Of a DNA stretch of 36,406 nucleotides, positions 1-7,448 are shown in pieces; the stretch's first letter is position 1; the number at the start of each line of letters is the position of its first letter. Made by a program: the position numbers and the translations under genes. The DNA is from an uncultured Schlesneria sp. GTDB lineage: Bacteria > Planctomycetota > Planctomycetia > Planctomycetales > Planctomycetaceae. The DNA is taken from the NCBI GenBank assembly GCA_903899985.1, contig CAIULL010000035.1:1-36406 (forward strand), in the 5' to 3' direction. The notes below the pieces were generated by a model, which was not told the origin of the DNA, did not search any database, and worked only from the letters and a program-made list of their open reading frames with translations.

Positions 1-205
1 GTGCCGAGTTGCAACACGAACGCTGATGCGAAGACACTGCTTCTCCGAGGACTCCGAAGCAGTGGCACATGAAGATGAAGCACTGAAAATCGTGCCACTG
101 CTTGACGGTCTTCCGTCAAGCAGTGCCGAGTTGCACAACGAACGCTGATGTCAAGACACTGCTTCTCCGGGGACTCCGAAGCAGTGGCACATGAAGATGA
201 AGCCG
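1..205. repeat. Two copies of a palindromic intergenic repeat
   Basis: Two near-identical units of about 80 bp lie at 1-80 and 122-202. Each starts near GTGCCGAGTTGC and ends in GGCACATGAAGATGAAG. Each contains an inverted repeat CACTGCTTC / GAAGCAGTG (arms 35-43/56-64 and 157-165/178-186). Between them a perfect 13-bp hairpin (96-108/113-125, tetraloop TCTT) ends in the same CACTG/CAGTG sequence. A diverged copy lies at 24331-24410. This looks like a dispersed REP/MITE-like intergenic element. No open frame in it looks coding. It lies downstream of the thiamine gene and could also stop transcription from it. Confidence 0.75.
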
Positions 206-269
206 GACCACAATCTGGCCTATTCATCAGTGTCACCTTCGCAGCCGGTGACGCTGTCCAACCGATACG

Positions 270-1316
270 TCAGCGGACACCACTTAACGTGATCATCTGG
301 CGAGTCGATTCGCCCGGGGTCGGACTGTGACAGATGGCGGAGCTGACGGCGATCCGGTCAGCTCCCGCATTCTTCACGTCGGCGACGTTATTCGTGTTGA
401 TGCCACCGATCGCGAACCACGGCAGTTGGATTTCTGCGGCGACTTCCCTGACAAATTGAAGGCCGGGAAACTCGGCAAACGATTTCGTATTGCTCGGAAA
501 CGTGGGGCCGACGCCGAGATAGTCAGCGCCGTGAAGGACAGCCTGTCTCGCTTGTTCGATCGAGTGAGTCGAGACACCGATCAGCTGATCCGGGCCGACG
601 ACGCTTCGCGCATCTTGAACAGACAATTCGTCCTGCCCGAGATGGACCCCGTCCGCCTGGACCACCAGCGCAATATCGGGACGGTCATTGATGATGAGCA
701 GTGCTCCGGCGGCCGTCGTCCATTTTCGCAGTGCTCTGGCGCAAGCAACCCATTCCCGATCCGTCAATGACTTTTCGCGTGACTGGATGATCTGCACCCC
801 CGCATCCAATGCCTCTTTGACAACAGTTTCAAATCCATTTTTGCATTCTGACGCGGTGACCAGCAGATACAATGGAATCTCTTCAAATTGTTTTCTGGCT
901 GTATTGGTTCGTAACACCCCTTTTTCGGTCGTGTAGAGCTGATACCGCAGTTGCTCAAATTGCGGTGCGAGACGCTGGTCGACAATCTTGCTGTATTCTT
1001 CCAGCGTGCGTAACGCTTCCTGCACGCGCTTAAACGCCGCTGCGACGACATCGGTTGATGATGTCCTGACGTATTCTGCCGGGGTTGAGATTGTGGTTCC
1101 GACGTCAGATAACGTATCGCGGGCTGCCAGCAAACGGGAGGCGGGTAGTTCCGATACGATTAACGCCAGTTTGTGTCGATGGTCTTTGAGGATTTGCGAG
1201 AAGTGGCCGTCGTTCAGTTCAAATCTCACAAAATCTTCGATGACGCGCAGTCCTTCACGCGTTCGATTGGCTGCGGCATCCAGAATGCGAAATACTTCCG
1301 TTCGAACATCGGTCAT
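270..1316 (-). CDS. thiE: Bifunctional thiamine protein: ThiD2 domain + thiamine-phosphate synthase (ThiE)
   Basis: ThiE joins HMP-pyrophosphate to thiazole phosphate to give thiamine phosphate in the cytoplasm. The C-terminal half (about residues 150-348) shows the TIM-barrel signatures: LLVTASE, QSREK, INDRPDIA followed by ADGVHLGQ, GVSTHS, YLGVGPTFPS and the phosphate-binding AIGGIN. The N-terminal half (about 1-125) has DAAANRTREGLRVIEDFVRF, RDTLSDVGT and RVQEALRTLEEY. These match the ThiD2 domain (a monofunctional HMP-P kinase family) that is often fused to ThiE. I chose the ATG at 1316, where ThiD2 homology begins. The frame stays open to 1460, but that extension lies partly in an inverted repeat (1443-1523). 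No strong ribosome site precedes 1316, so the start is uncertain. No TPP riboswitch is visible upstream. Confidence 0.9.
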   Translation of the reverse strand: MTDVRTEVFRILDAAANRTREGLRVIEDFVRFELNDGHFSQILKDHRHKLALIVSELPASRLLAARDTLSDVGTTISTPAEYVRTSSTDVVAAAFKRVQEALRTLEEYSKIVDQRLAPQFEQLRYQLYTTEKGVLRTNTARKQFEEIPLYLLVTASECKNGFETVVKEALDAGVQIIQSREKSLTDREWVACARALRKWTTAAGALLIINDRPDIALVVQADGVHLGQDELSVQDARSVVGPDQLIGVSTHSIEQARQAVLHGADYLGVGPTFPSNTKSFAEFPGLQFVREVAAEIQLPWFAIGGINTNNVADVKNAGADRIAVSSAICHSPTPGESTRQMITLSGVR

Positions 1317-1442
1317 CGGGTCGTCCAGGTTTATGATGCGGATCACTTTCGTCAGATTGTAGTGAGCCACCTCAGGCGGTTCGATAGTTGCTGCAGTTCC
1401 ATGAACCCGCGGTCGGATTATTCCTGCGGAACGAGCGTGACA

Positions 1443-1523
1443 CGTTAGCCCGATGCGCAAGCAAGGAATTTTTATTCCAGTGAAAACAAAGCGAAGATCA
1501 CTCGCTTGTGTGTCGGGCTAACG
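1443..1523. repeat. Imperfect inverted repeat between thiE and the next gene
   Basis: Arms 1443-1462 and 1504-1523 match at 17 of 20 positions in inverted orientation, and each carries the CGTTAGCCCGA core. The 41-bp spacer holds a small hairpin GGAAT-TTTT-ATTCC (1465-1478). The arrangement resembles short dispersed intergenic elements common in planctomycete genomes; that comparison is from memory. It could also act as a transcript end or as part of the thiE leader. Confidence 0.5.
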
Positions 1524-1694
1524 GATAATCTTTTAGAGATCAATTCATTTGAAAGTGCCGAGTTCGAAAGTCTGAGCTGTAATTTTTGATTCTGTCGGGC
1601 TGCTCGATAACGACCTTGTCGGAATCTGGGATCCGCGTAGAATTAAGTCATCACGTCTCTAAATCCCTTCAACCTGACATTGCGAGGACGCATC

Positions 1695-2234
1695 ATGTGG
1701 TTCACTGAAAATGCATGGCCACCGATGTTGCTGGCCGGTTTGGGCTCGTTAGTCTGTTTTGGGCTTTGGAATTCGAGTCGACGCAATTTGCACCTGATTT
1801 CGGCTGTCGTGTTTCTGGGAATTGTCGGCGCGGTTTACGTCGTTGAGCGGATGATTGTCACCGAGGGTGAAAAATTACGGGCTGAAGTTGTGCAGCTTTG
1901 CGACCAGTTCCGCAGACGCGATCCTGCGACGCTCGACCATTTTTCTGCGAACGCAACGGATCTGAAGCTTCTGTGCAAGACCGCCATGGAGACGGTTGAA
2001 ATACATGATGATTTGCGGCTGACCGATTTCCACACGAAGCTCACGGGCCAGAATTCACAGGCCACTGTTCACTTTCGTGCGAATGCCACGATTTCTGTCA
2101 TGGGCTTTACGGGACATCATCCGTTTCGCTGTCTCCTTGATTTTCAGAAAGAAGGTGGCGCGTGGAAAATCGTGGATGTCCAAAGGCTCGATCCGATCAA
2201 AGGAGACAAGATCAACGTGATGGAAAAACGATAA
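1695..2234 (+). CDS. Small membrane protein with NTF2-like (SnoaL-type) extracytoplasmic domain, function unknown
   Basis: The protein has 179 residues. Two hydrophobic helices (about 10-25 and 33-51) are followed by a charged domain whose pattern (KLRAEVVQLCDQFRRRDPAT early, then a FQKEGGAWKIVDVQ ending) looks like an NTF2/SnoaL-like cone fold. The late GGAWKIVDV strand is typical of that fold. The ATG at 1695 has a good ribosome site, GAGGA at 1684-1688, six bases upstream. A TTG at 1680 in the same frame is less likely. It is probably anchored in the cytoplasmic membrane. No catalytic residues are recognised and the neighbours give no clue. The fold call is an inference from the strand pattern. 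Confidence 0.75.
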   Translation: MWFTENAWPPMLLAGLGSLVCFGLWNSSRRNLHLISAVVFLGIVGAVYVVERMIVTEGEKLRAEVVQLCDQFRRRDPATLDHFSANATDLKLLCKTAMETVEIHDDLRLTDFHTKLTGQNSQATVHFRANATISVMGFTGHHPFRCLLDFQKEGGAWKIVDVQRLDPIKGDKINVMEKR

Positions 2235-2419
2235 ACAGCGATTTGAACGTTGTAATCACTACGATCGGCAGGACTGTTTCGTCGGCAATGTTTCCCTTAT
2301 TGAACGTTGTTTCGCAATCTTTACTTTCAGCTTACCGGGAAAAGTTGCGGTCATAATCTTCTTGTCGACGGAACGACTCGCGGCAAACGGATTGCCTCCC
2401 CATGACTTGAATTGAGAGG

Positions 2420-2761
2420 ATGAAGACCGTGATTAAGAGTCACCTCGGAACTGAAGCGATCGCAGCGATCGAACGAAAGATGCAAAATCGCCGAATCGGG
2501 GGCGTCCGCAGCCGTGCGGGAACTGAAATCGAATTGAAAAGCCCGGAAAGTCGTACCACAGACCGCCGGAAAGTGGAACGTCGGAAACTGATTGATCCGA
2601 CGACATGTGAACGGGACTATTCACAGGACGAAGTCGAATTCATGAAGGCGATGGACGACTACAAACGAAAAAACGGCCGGATGTTCCCCACGTGGAGCGA
2701 AGTTCTGGAAGTTGTTCGCAGCCTCGGCTACGAAAAGCAGGCGAAAGAAAAATCGGCCTGA
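2420..2761 (+). CDS. Small charged protein, function unknown
   Basis: The protein has 113 residues and is very rich in Lys, Arg and Glu, with no membrane segment. The C-terminal half, [20 protein letters not shown] then [16 protein letters not shown], looks like a compact helical unit. Its wording resembles small proteins of unknown function in planctomycetes; this is a recollection, not a search. The ATG at 2420 sits directly on a GAGAGGA sequence (2414-2420). An in-frame GTG at 2429, eight bases after that ribosome site, may therefore be the true start. The stop codon lies inside a 14-bp palindrome shared with the convergent gene. Confidence 0.65.
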   Translation: MKTVIKSHLGTEAIAAIERKMQNRRIGGVRSRAGTEIELKSPESRTTDRRKVERRKLIDPTTCERDYSQDEVEFMKAMDDYKRKNGRMFPTWSEVLEVVRSLGYEKQAKEKSA

Positions 2762-2768
2762 TCAGGCC
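2755..2768. terminator. 14-bp palindrome covering both convergent stop codons
   Basis: GGCCTGATCAGGCC is a perfect palindrome. The TGA of the plus-strand gene (2759-2761) and the TGA of the minus-strand gene (2762-2764) abut inside it. Read on the minus strand it is followed by a T-rich tract (GATTTTTCTTTC), so it could work as an intrinsic terminator for the minus gene. The tract lies inside the plus gene's coding end. Confidence 0.5.
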
Positions 2769-2953
2769 ATGTCTTTGAATGCATCCCAACCGAGATATCC
2801 AACGATTGCTGCACTAAGCAGGAACAGGATATCCATCGTGGTGGAATGCGCGAACGGCACGCCGAGGATGATGTCGAGCAAGGCCAGGATGGCAACGAAT
2901 CCAGCCACCCCAAAGGAACCGAAGATCAAATTCTTCGCAAGATTTGTTGCCAT
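2762..2953 (-). CDS. Small two-helix membrane protein, function unknown
   Basis: The protein has 63 residues from the ATG at 2953: MATNLAKNLIFGSFGVAGFV at the start, a second hydrophobic stretch (ILFLLSAAIVGYLGW), and a short polar tail. GAGGAAGCGG upstream of 2953 is a good ribosome site. The frame extends to an ATG at 3004 (80 residues) with a weaker site, and that extension is polar. It is probably an inner-membrane protein. It is convergent with the small charged protein, with zero bases between the stop codons. No family is recognised. Confidence 0.6.
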   Translation of the reverse strand: MATNLAKNLIFGSFGVAGFVAILALLDIILGVPFAHSTTMDILFLLSAAIVGYLGWDAFKDMA

Positions 2954-3178
2954 CCGTCCGCTTCCTCGATTCAATTGCAAGCTGAAGTCGCCGGTTTTGA
3001 TCATCGGCGACTAACTTCTCAACACTATAGCTCACTTCTCAATCGAGACGCCAGTCGCAAACGTTTTCCTCGAAAATGTCCTCTTTATGAATTGCATGGA
3101 CACGGATTTCTGAGAAGACCGTCGCCGCTCGATTTTTCCGAATGCGCTTATCCGTCTTGAAATGTGACCCGGCCCCGT

Positions 3179-4426
3179 TCAGCCCTCGATCAAATACAGC
3201 CTGAGCAGGTTCATTGCCACCTTTGCCGTTCGGCTTTTTGCGATGGCAGGATCACCAAAGTGTTGGACCTTTTCCACTTTTGCCACTTTCGGGCCGGCCA
3301 GAGCCACGAACGAAGCGGGGACCGGTGCCAGCGGGTCATCCGGGTCAAATTCCGGCCATTCGGAGACGGCGAGAGCGAAATTTGTCCCGAATCGCTGACG
3401 ACATCCCTTCGCAATCGCCAACGCGACTTCCTCGCTGATCGGGCCGAATTGGCGAATTAGCATCGGATCGACAAACACGAGCTCACGTTTTGCCGAGTTG
3501 GTCGGAACGACAACGCCTCCCATGTAACAGGACTCGAAACCCGCAACACCGGTCAGTCGGTGTGCCAGAAGACCTCCCGTCCCCGATTCGGCCGTCGAGA
3601 GTGAGGCTCGGCGGAGTCGAAGCAGACGGACCAGAGCATGTTCGATTTCCTCGTCTTCCACACCGAAAACCAAAGTCCCCATCCGATTGAGAATCGCTTC
3701 TCTTGTTTTTTCGATCTTGTCAGTGCATTCATCCACCGATCCGGCGGCAGCGGTAATTCGCAAGGTGATCGTGGCTTCATGAACAGTGATCCCGACGTCA
3801 GGATCGCGACCTCGTGCGGTCAGATCGCCCAAAATCTCTTCCGCTTGAGATTCGCCGACGCCAAACAGATTGATCCGTGCTCGACGAATGACTTGTCCGC
3901 TTCCGTCCAGTCGAGGAAGAACCTGCTGCCGGAACATTTGTTTCATTTCGCTCGGAACACCGGGCATCGCCGCGATGTGAGAAACGCTGCCGTCCTGACG
4001 CTGATAAGTCATCCAGATTCCCGGCGCTGTCCCGCGCGGATTCGGCAAAGGTTCGCTTCCCTTCGGAAACATGGCCTGCATCACATTTCGTTCCGGCATC
4101 GGTCGGTTCCGTCTGGCGAACATCGCTTTGACGTGCTCCAGAGATGGCTCGTGTCGAACGAGTTCCACCTTTCCGAACTTTGCCAGGGCTTCACGCGTTA
4201 AATCGTCGAGAGTCGGTCCAAGGCCGCCAGTGATCAGGACGATTTCCGAGCGTTCCGCCGACGTGCGAATCGCTTCGGCCATCGCATCAAGGTCGTCGGA
4301 GATCGTCAAATGGGCCAGAACCTGAATACCGATTTCAGCCAGTTCAAGGCTGAGCCACTGACTGTTGGTATCAAGTTTGGCTCCCGTCGTCAGTTCTGTA
4401 CCGACGGATATAATTTCTGCGTGCAT
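3179..4426 (-). CDS. cinA: CinA-family protein (COG1058 domain + degenerate NMN-deamidase domain)
   Basis: The protein has 415 residues, the normal CinA length. The N-terminal domain (1-170) is a MoaB/MogA-like fold with IISVGTELTTG, the TGGLGPT loop (66-72) and the AMPGVPSEM signature. In characterised relatives it acts on ADP-ribose-type pyrophosphates. The C-terminal domain (about 262-415) matches the PncC/CinA-C nicotinamide mononucleotide deamidase fold. Key motifs are altered: AESCTGG is AESGTGG (279-285), the GGVVTYSNEAK segment reads GGVVVPTNSAK (303-313), losing the Tyr, and the TGxAGP motif reads SEWPEF (355-360). The fold is probably kept while deamidase activity is doubtful. It is monocistronic; a 357-bp gap separates it from the divergent hydrolase gene. 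Confidence 0.9.
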   Translation of the reverse strand: MHAEIISVGTELTTGAKLDTNSQWLSLELAEIGIQVLAHLTISDDLDAMAEAIRTSAERSEIVLITGGLGPTLDDLTREALAKFGKVELVRHEPSLEHVKAMFARRNRPMPERNVMQAMFPKGSEPLPNPRGTAPGIWMTYQRQDGSVSHIAAMPGVPSEMKQMFRQQVLPRLDGSGQVIRRARINLFGVGESQAEEILGDLTARGRDPDVGITVHEATITLRITAAAGSVDECTDKIEKTREAILNRMGTLVFGVEDEEIEHALVRLLRLRRASLSTAESGTGGLLAHRLTGVAGFESCYMGGVVVPTNSAKRELVFVDPMLIRQFGPISEEVALAIAKGCRQRFGTNFALAVSEWPEFDPDDPLAPVPASFVALAGPKVAKVEKVQHFGDPAIAKSRTAKVAMNLLRLYLIEG

Positions 4427-4783
4427 AGGAAAAACTTTTGGATTTCAAACCAGCGGTAGGTCAATCTCAGGCGGACTGAAAGCTTACTCGGTCATCCGCC
4501 AATCAAGCAACAAGGAGAAACCCCGATCTCACCGAATCAAATGAGACTTCGAATCTCGGACGGTATATAATCAGCCGGGGAGCGGGGCGTTGTGTGTTCG
4601 AATCGACGAAAAACAAAGTTTCACAACAAAAAATTTCTCGGCTTTCCGAAAAACACGCGACCGCTGACAAACGTGGGGCTGTGACGAACTGTCTGAAATC
4701 AGCAGAAACATCTTTCCATAAATTGAAGGTTTGACAACAATTCACATTCGGCGACATGACGGTACGCGGAATAAGGGTTTCTG
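4427..4783. other. Divergent intergenic region
   Basis: This 357-bp gap lies between cinA (minus) and the hydrolase gene (plus) and should hold both promoters. Visible candidates are a TATAAT at 4566-4571 without a good -35 box, and a TTGACA at 4732-4737 with only a weak -10 match about 17 bases on. AAGGG ends seven bases before the ATG at 4784 and is the likely ribosome site. No gene or repeat was recognised. Confidence 0.4.
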
Positions 4784-5806
4784 ATGAGACTTTTCACTCG
4801 AGTGACGGTTTGTGCGTGCAGTTTCGTGCTGCTGACGGTCTCGCGCCTCGGGGCGGAAGAATCGCTGGCCACTTCGTGGGTCGAGACCATCAAAAGGCAA
4901 GCTGACGAGGCTTTGTATTCAAAAACCCAGGGGGGACGCCAATTCTGGGGCGACGTACACCACTTTCACGGTTGGCGAATTCAGCAGAATGTCTTTTCGA
5001 AAAATTATCGATTGATCGACCCTGACGATCTGTGCCATACGCTGGGCTCGTTAGATGAGTGTCACGCCCGATTGAACCGCGTTTCAGCGGAAAAAAAACT
5101 CCCTCCGATGAAGGGACCTGCTGTCATTTTAATTCATGGATTGCTGCAATCGTCAAAATGCATGGTCAAATTTGGTGCGAGTATCGAACAGGCTGGGTAT
5201 GCCGCAGTGGAATTTGATTATCCAAGTACTCAAGTCAGTATTCCCGAGGCGGCACGATATCTGAACCAGTTGATTCAGTCGCTGGACGGAATTGACGAGA
5301 TCAATTTTGTGACGCACAGCATGGGAGGGCTGGTTGTTCGGGCGTACACAATGGAATACGACGATCCCCGCATCAAGCGACTGGTCATGCTGGGGACCCC
5401 CAATCAAGGAGCCGAACTGGCGGATCTGACCCAACAGAACTGGATTATTCGCACGGCGGCTGGTCCTGGTGCCCGCCAATTGGGAACGCGAACGGACGGG
5501 CTGATTCCGAAACTGCCGATCCCCAAATTCGAGTTCGCTGTCATCGCCGGTTCGCGGGGGACACCCGCCGGCTGGAATCCGTTAATTCCCGGTGACGATG
5601 ATGGAACAGTGACTGTCGCCAGTACGAAATTGCCAGGCGCCGCAGACTTTACTACGGTTAACGCGGTTCACTCACGCCTGTTGTGGAGTGACGAGGCACA
5701 CGCGCACACCATCAATTTTCTGAAGCATGGTCGACTACGTACCGAGGGCGATCCACAACCGATTCGCGAAGACGATATAGACGCCACGACTGTTTCAAAA
5801 CAATAG
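4784..5806 (+). CDS. Secreted alpha/beta-hydrolase, lipase/PGAP1-like
   Basis: The protein has 340 residues. A signal peptide (1-24: Arg, then ACSFVLLTVS, cleavage near LGA/EES) predicts export. The fold begins with the oxyanion strand VILIHGL (114-120). The nucleophile elbow is THSMGG with Ser179, followed by LGTPNQGAELADL, typical of triacylglycerol lipases and PGAP1-like esterases. The likely acid is one of Asp271-273 (GDDDGTVTV), and His296 (AVHSRLLW) is the likely base. The preferred substrate cannot be told. The region before residue 110 (ADEALYSKTQGGRQFW and on) is not a recognised domain. The gene ends 8 bp before the truncated haemoglobin gene, so the two are probably cotranscribed. 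Confidence 0.85.
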   Translation: MRLFTRVTVCACSFVLLTVSRLGAEESLATSWVETIKRQADEALYSKTQGGRQFWGDVHHFHGWRIQQNVFSKNYRLIDPDDLCHTLGSLDECHARLNRVSAEKKLPPMKGPAVILIHGLLQSSKCMVKFGASIEQAGYAAVEFDYPSTQVSIPEAARYLNQLIQSLDGIDEINFVTHSMGGLVVRAYTMEYDDPRIKRLVMLGTPNQGAELADLTQQNWIIRTAAGPGARQLGTRTDGLIPKLPIPKFEFAVIAGSRGTPAGWNPLIPGDDDGTVTVASTKLPGAADFTTVNAVHSRLLWSDEAHAHTINFLKHGRLRTEGDPQPIREDDIDATTVSKQ

Positions 5807-5814
5807 GCCGACAT

Positions 5815-6222
5815 ATGCCTGACGAAGCTGCGATTTCAAGTGTTTACAGCCTGATCGGCGATGCCGGTTTTGAGCGACTGGTCGCAGCATTTTATCGTCA
5901 GGTTCCGACTGACAATTTGCTGGGGCCGCTTTACCCGCCGGAGGATCTTGCCGGGGCAGAAGACCGACTGAGAAGTTTTTTGATCTTTCGATTTGGTGGC
6001 CCGGATCGCTATCTGCACGAACGGGGGCATCCCCAGCTGCGGATGCGACATGCTCCGTTTGCAATTGACCAGACGGTTCGAGACAGATGGGTTTTGCTGA
6101 TGGATCAAGCATTGGTTGAGGCCGAATTGCCAGCGGCCGCAACGGCGATTGTTCAACCCTTTCTTCATGAGGTTGCGACCTTCCTGATCAATCGGGGTGC
6201 AAAACCGAATCTGGTTTCCTGA
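5815..6222 (+). CDS. Truncated haemoglobin, group II (GlbO-like)
   Basis: The protein has 135 residues. It follows the trHb2 pattern: FYRQV with Tyr27 at B10, LGPLYPPEDL, FLIFRFGGPDRYLHERGHPQL, and the proximal haem His79 in MRHAPF. Trp92 (RWVLLM) is at the G8 position that defines group II. Such globins bind O2, NO or peroxide haem ligands in the cytoplasm and are linked to oxidative or nitrosative stress. It starts 8 bp after the hydrolase stop, so it is likely translated from the same mRNA. The functional link between the two is not obvious. Confidence 0.92.
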   Translation: MPDEAAISSVYSLIGDAGFERLVAAFYRQVPTDNLLGPLYPPEDLAGAEDRLRSFLIFRFGGPDRYLHERGHPQLRMRHAPFAIDQTVRDRWVLLMDQALVEAELPAAATAIVQPFLHEVATFLINRGAKPNLVS

Positions 6223-6558
6223 CCGGCACAGCCGGTTAACGCGCGTCGGACGATGGGTTCAGAATTGGGTTATCGTTCGCGCGTTGACTAGGCGAGTCGG
6301 GCGGCGTGAACCGGCCCAGCCGGTTGATGCGCGTCGGACGATGGGTTCAGAATTGGGTTATCGTTCGCGCGTAGACCAGGCGAGCCGGGCGGCGTAAACC
6401 GGCCCAGCTGGTTGATGCGCGTCGGACGACGGGTTCAGAATTGGGTTATCGTCCGCGCGTTGACCAGGCGAGCCGGATGGCGTAAACCGGCACAGCCGGT
6501 TGATGCGCGTCGGACGATGGGTTCAGAATGGGGTTATCGTTCGCGCGTTGACCAGGCG
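6222..6558. repeat. Tandem array of four 88-bp repeats
   Basis: The period is exactly 88 bp, with units starting at 6222, 6310, 6398 and 6486; the fourth is cut at about 6558. Each unit opens with an inverted repeat of type AACCGGC-CCA-GCCGGTT. Each then has a longer imperfect stem: a CGGACGAT-type arm, a 17-base GGGTTCAGAATTGGGTT loop, and ATCGTTCG. Units differ by a few substitutions. The array begins at the stop codon of the haemoglobin gene. Open frames across it (for example 6197-6397) only reflect the lack of stops in the repeat. Confidence 0.85.
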
Positions 6559-6892
6559 CGTAAGCCCCCGGATTTTTTTCTACACAAGTTTCGCGGCACG
6601 CAAAGAAGTCAAACGTTAGTCGCGCGAATCTGACGGTTAAGAGAATTCGGGGTTCGTTCACCCGGTTTTTATGTTCGGGTTTCCTCACCCTAATGCAGGT
6701 ACTCAGCCGGTTATGATTTAATTTCTCTTGATTCTTATTCGTGCAATTCGTCAGATTCGTGGTGAGAACTCTTTTGCATTTTTCAATTTGTTCAGAACAT
6801 GACGCAATGGCATGATCAATGAAAAAAATCCGTGGTTGAAGTCTTCCCGGTTTGCGTAAATGTTTTGGTGAGTATTACAGAGATCGCCCGTA
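6559..6892. other. Intergenic region after the tandem array
   Basis: These 334 bp run from the degenerate end of the array to the macrodomain gene. The first part has a CCCCCGGATTTTTTT run (6567-6581) that could end transcription from the haemoglobin side. The rest is AT-richer and has no recognisable gene. The macrodomain promoter should lie here, but no convincing box pair was seen. Confidence 0.35.
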
Positions 6893-7435
6893 ATGAAAGT
6901 TCAGTTTGATTCCAGTCGAGTGGAGCTCGTGCAGGGAGACATCTCCCTGCAGGTAATTGACGCGATCGTGAACGCGGCGAATCCTCAGCTCGCTGGTGGG
7001 GGAGGGGTCGATGGTGCCATACACCGGGGAGCCGGACCCAGTGTGATGGAAGAAACACGAGCCCGTTATCCGCTTGGCTGTCCTCCGGGGGATGCGGTCG
7101 TGTCCGGTGCGGGAATGCTGCCTGCGAAGTATTTGTTTCATGCGGTTGGACCCGTCTGGCGCGGTGGACAACAGCGTGAGACCGAATTGCTGCGTTCTTG
7201 CATTCGCCGCTGCCTGGAACTGGCTTTGAAACACAATTGCACCGGCATCGCGTTTCCCGCGATCAGCACGGGTGCCTATCGCTTTCCCGTCGATCTCGCC
7301 GCGGAAAACTCGATTGATGAAGTCGTGCTGTTTTTGAGGGGACAGTCCTCCCCCATGCTGGTAAGATTTGTGCTGTTTGATGCGGGAACATACGGTGCTT
7401 TCGCCCGAGTGCTCGAGTCATTTGTAGACCGATGA
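6893..7435 (+). CDS. Macrodomain protein, likely O-acetyl-ADP-ribose / ADP-ribosyl hydrolase
   Basis: The protein has 180 residues and is a single MacroD/YmdB-like domain. It shows QGDISLQVIDAIVNAANPQL with the substrate Asn pair (27-28), the glycine loop AGGGGVDGAIH, AVGPVW, and IAFPAISTGAYRFP, which lines the diphosphate. Such enzymes remove ADP-ribose from acidic residues or deacetylate O-acetyl-ADP-ribose in the cytoplasm. The start is the ATG at 6893. The gene is followed 13 bp later by a rhomboid protease, so a two-gene operon is likely. The physiological target is unknown. Confidence 0.93.
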   Translation: MKVQFDSSRVELVQGDISLQVIDAIVNAANPQLAGGGGVDGAIHRGAGPSVMEETRARYPLGCPPGDAVVSGAGMLPAKYLFHAVGPVWRGGQQRETELLRSCIRRCLELALKHNCTGIAFPAISTGAYRFPVDLAAENSIDEVVLFLRGQSSPMLVRFVLFDAGTYGAFARVLESFVDR

Positions 7436-7448
7436 AAGGACCTTCAGC

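Noticed and set aside
327-770. 147-codon plus-strand frame opposite thiE
   Set aside because: It is a shadow of the ThiE coding sequence on the other strand, with no ribosome site and no protein-like motif.
1461-1694. TPP riboswitch upstream of thiE
   Set aside because: No THI-box sequence or typical conserved core is visible on the minus strand.
6222-6558. Tandem repeats considered as a CRISPR array
   Set aside because: The 88-bp units are contiguous and near-identical over their full length, with no unique spacers and no cas genes.
6197-6633. Open frames running through the tandem repeats
   Set aside because: They exist only because the repeat lacks stop codons in those frames; composition is not protein-like and there is no start signal.
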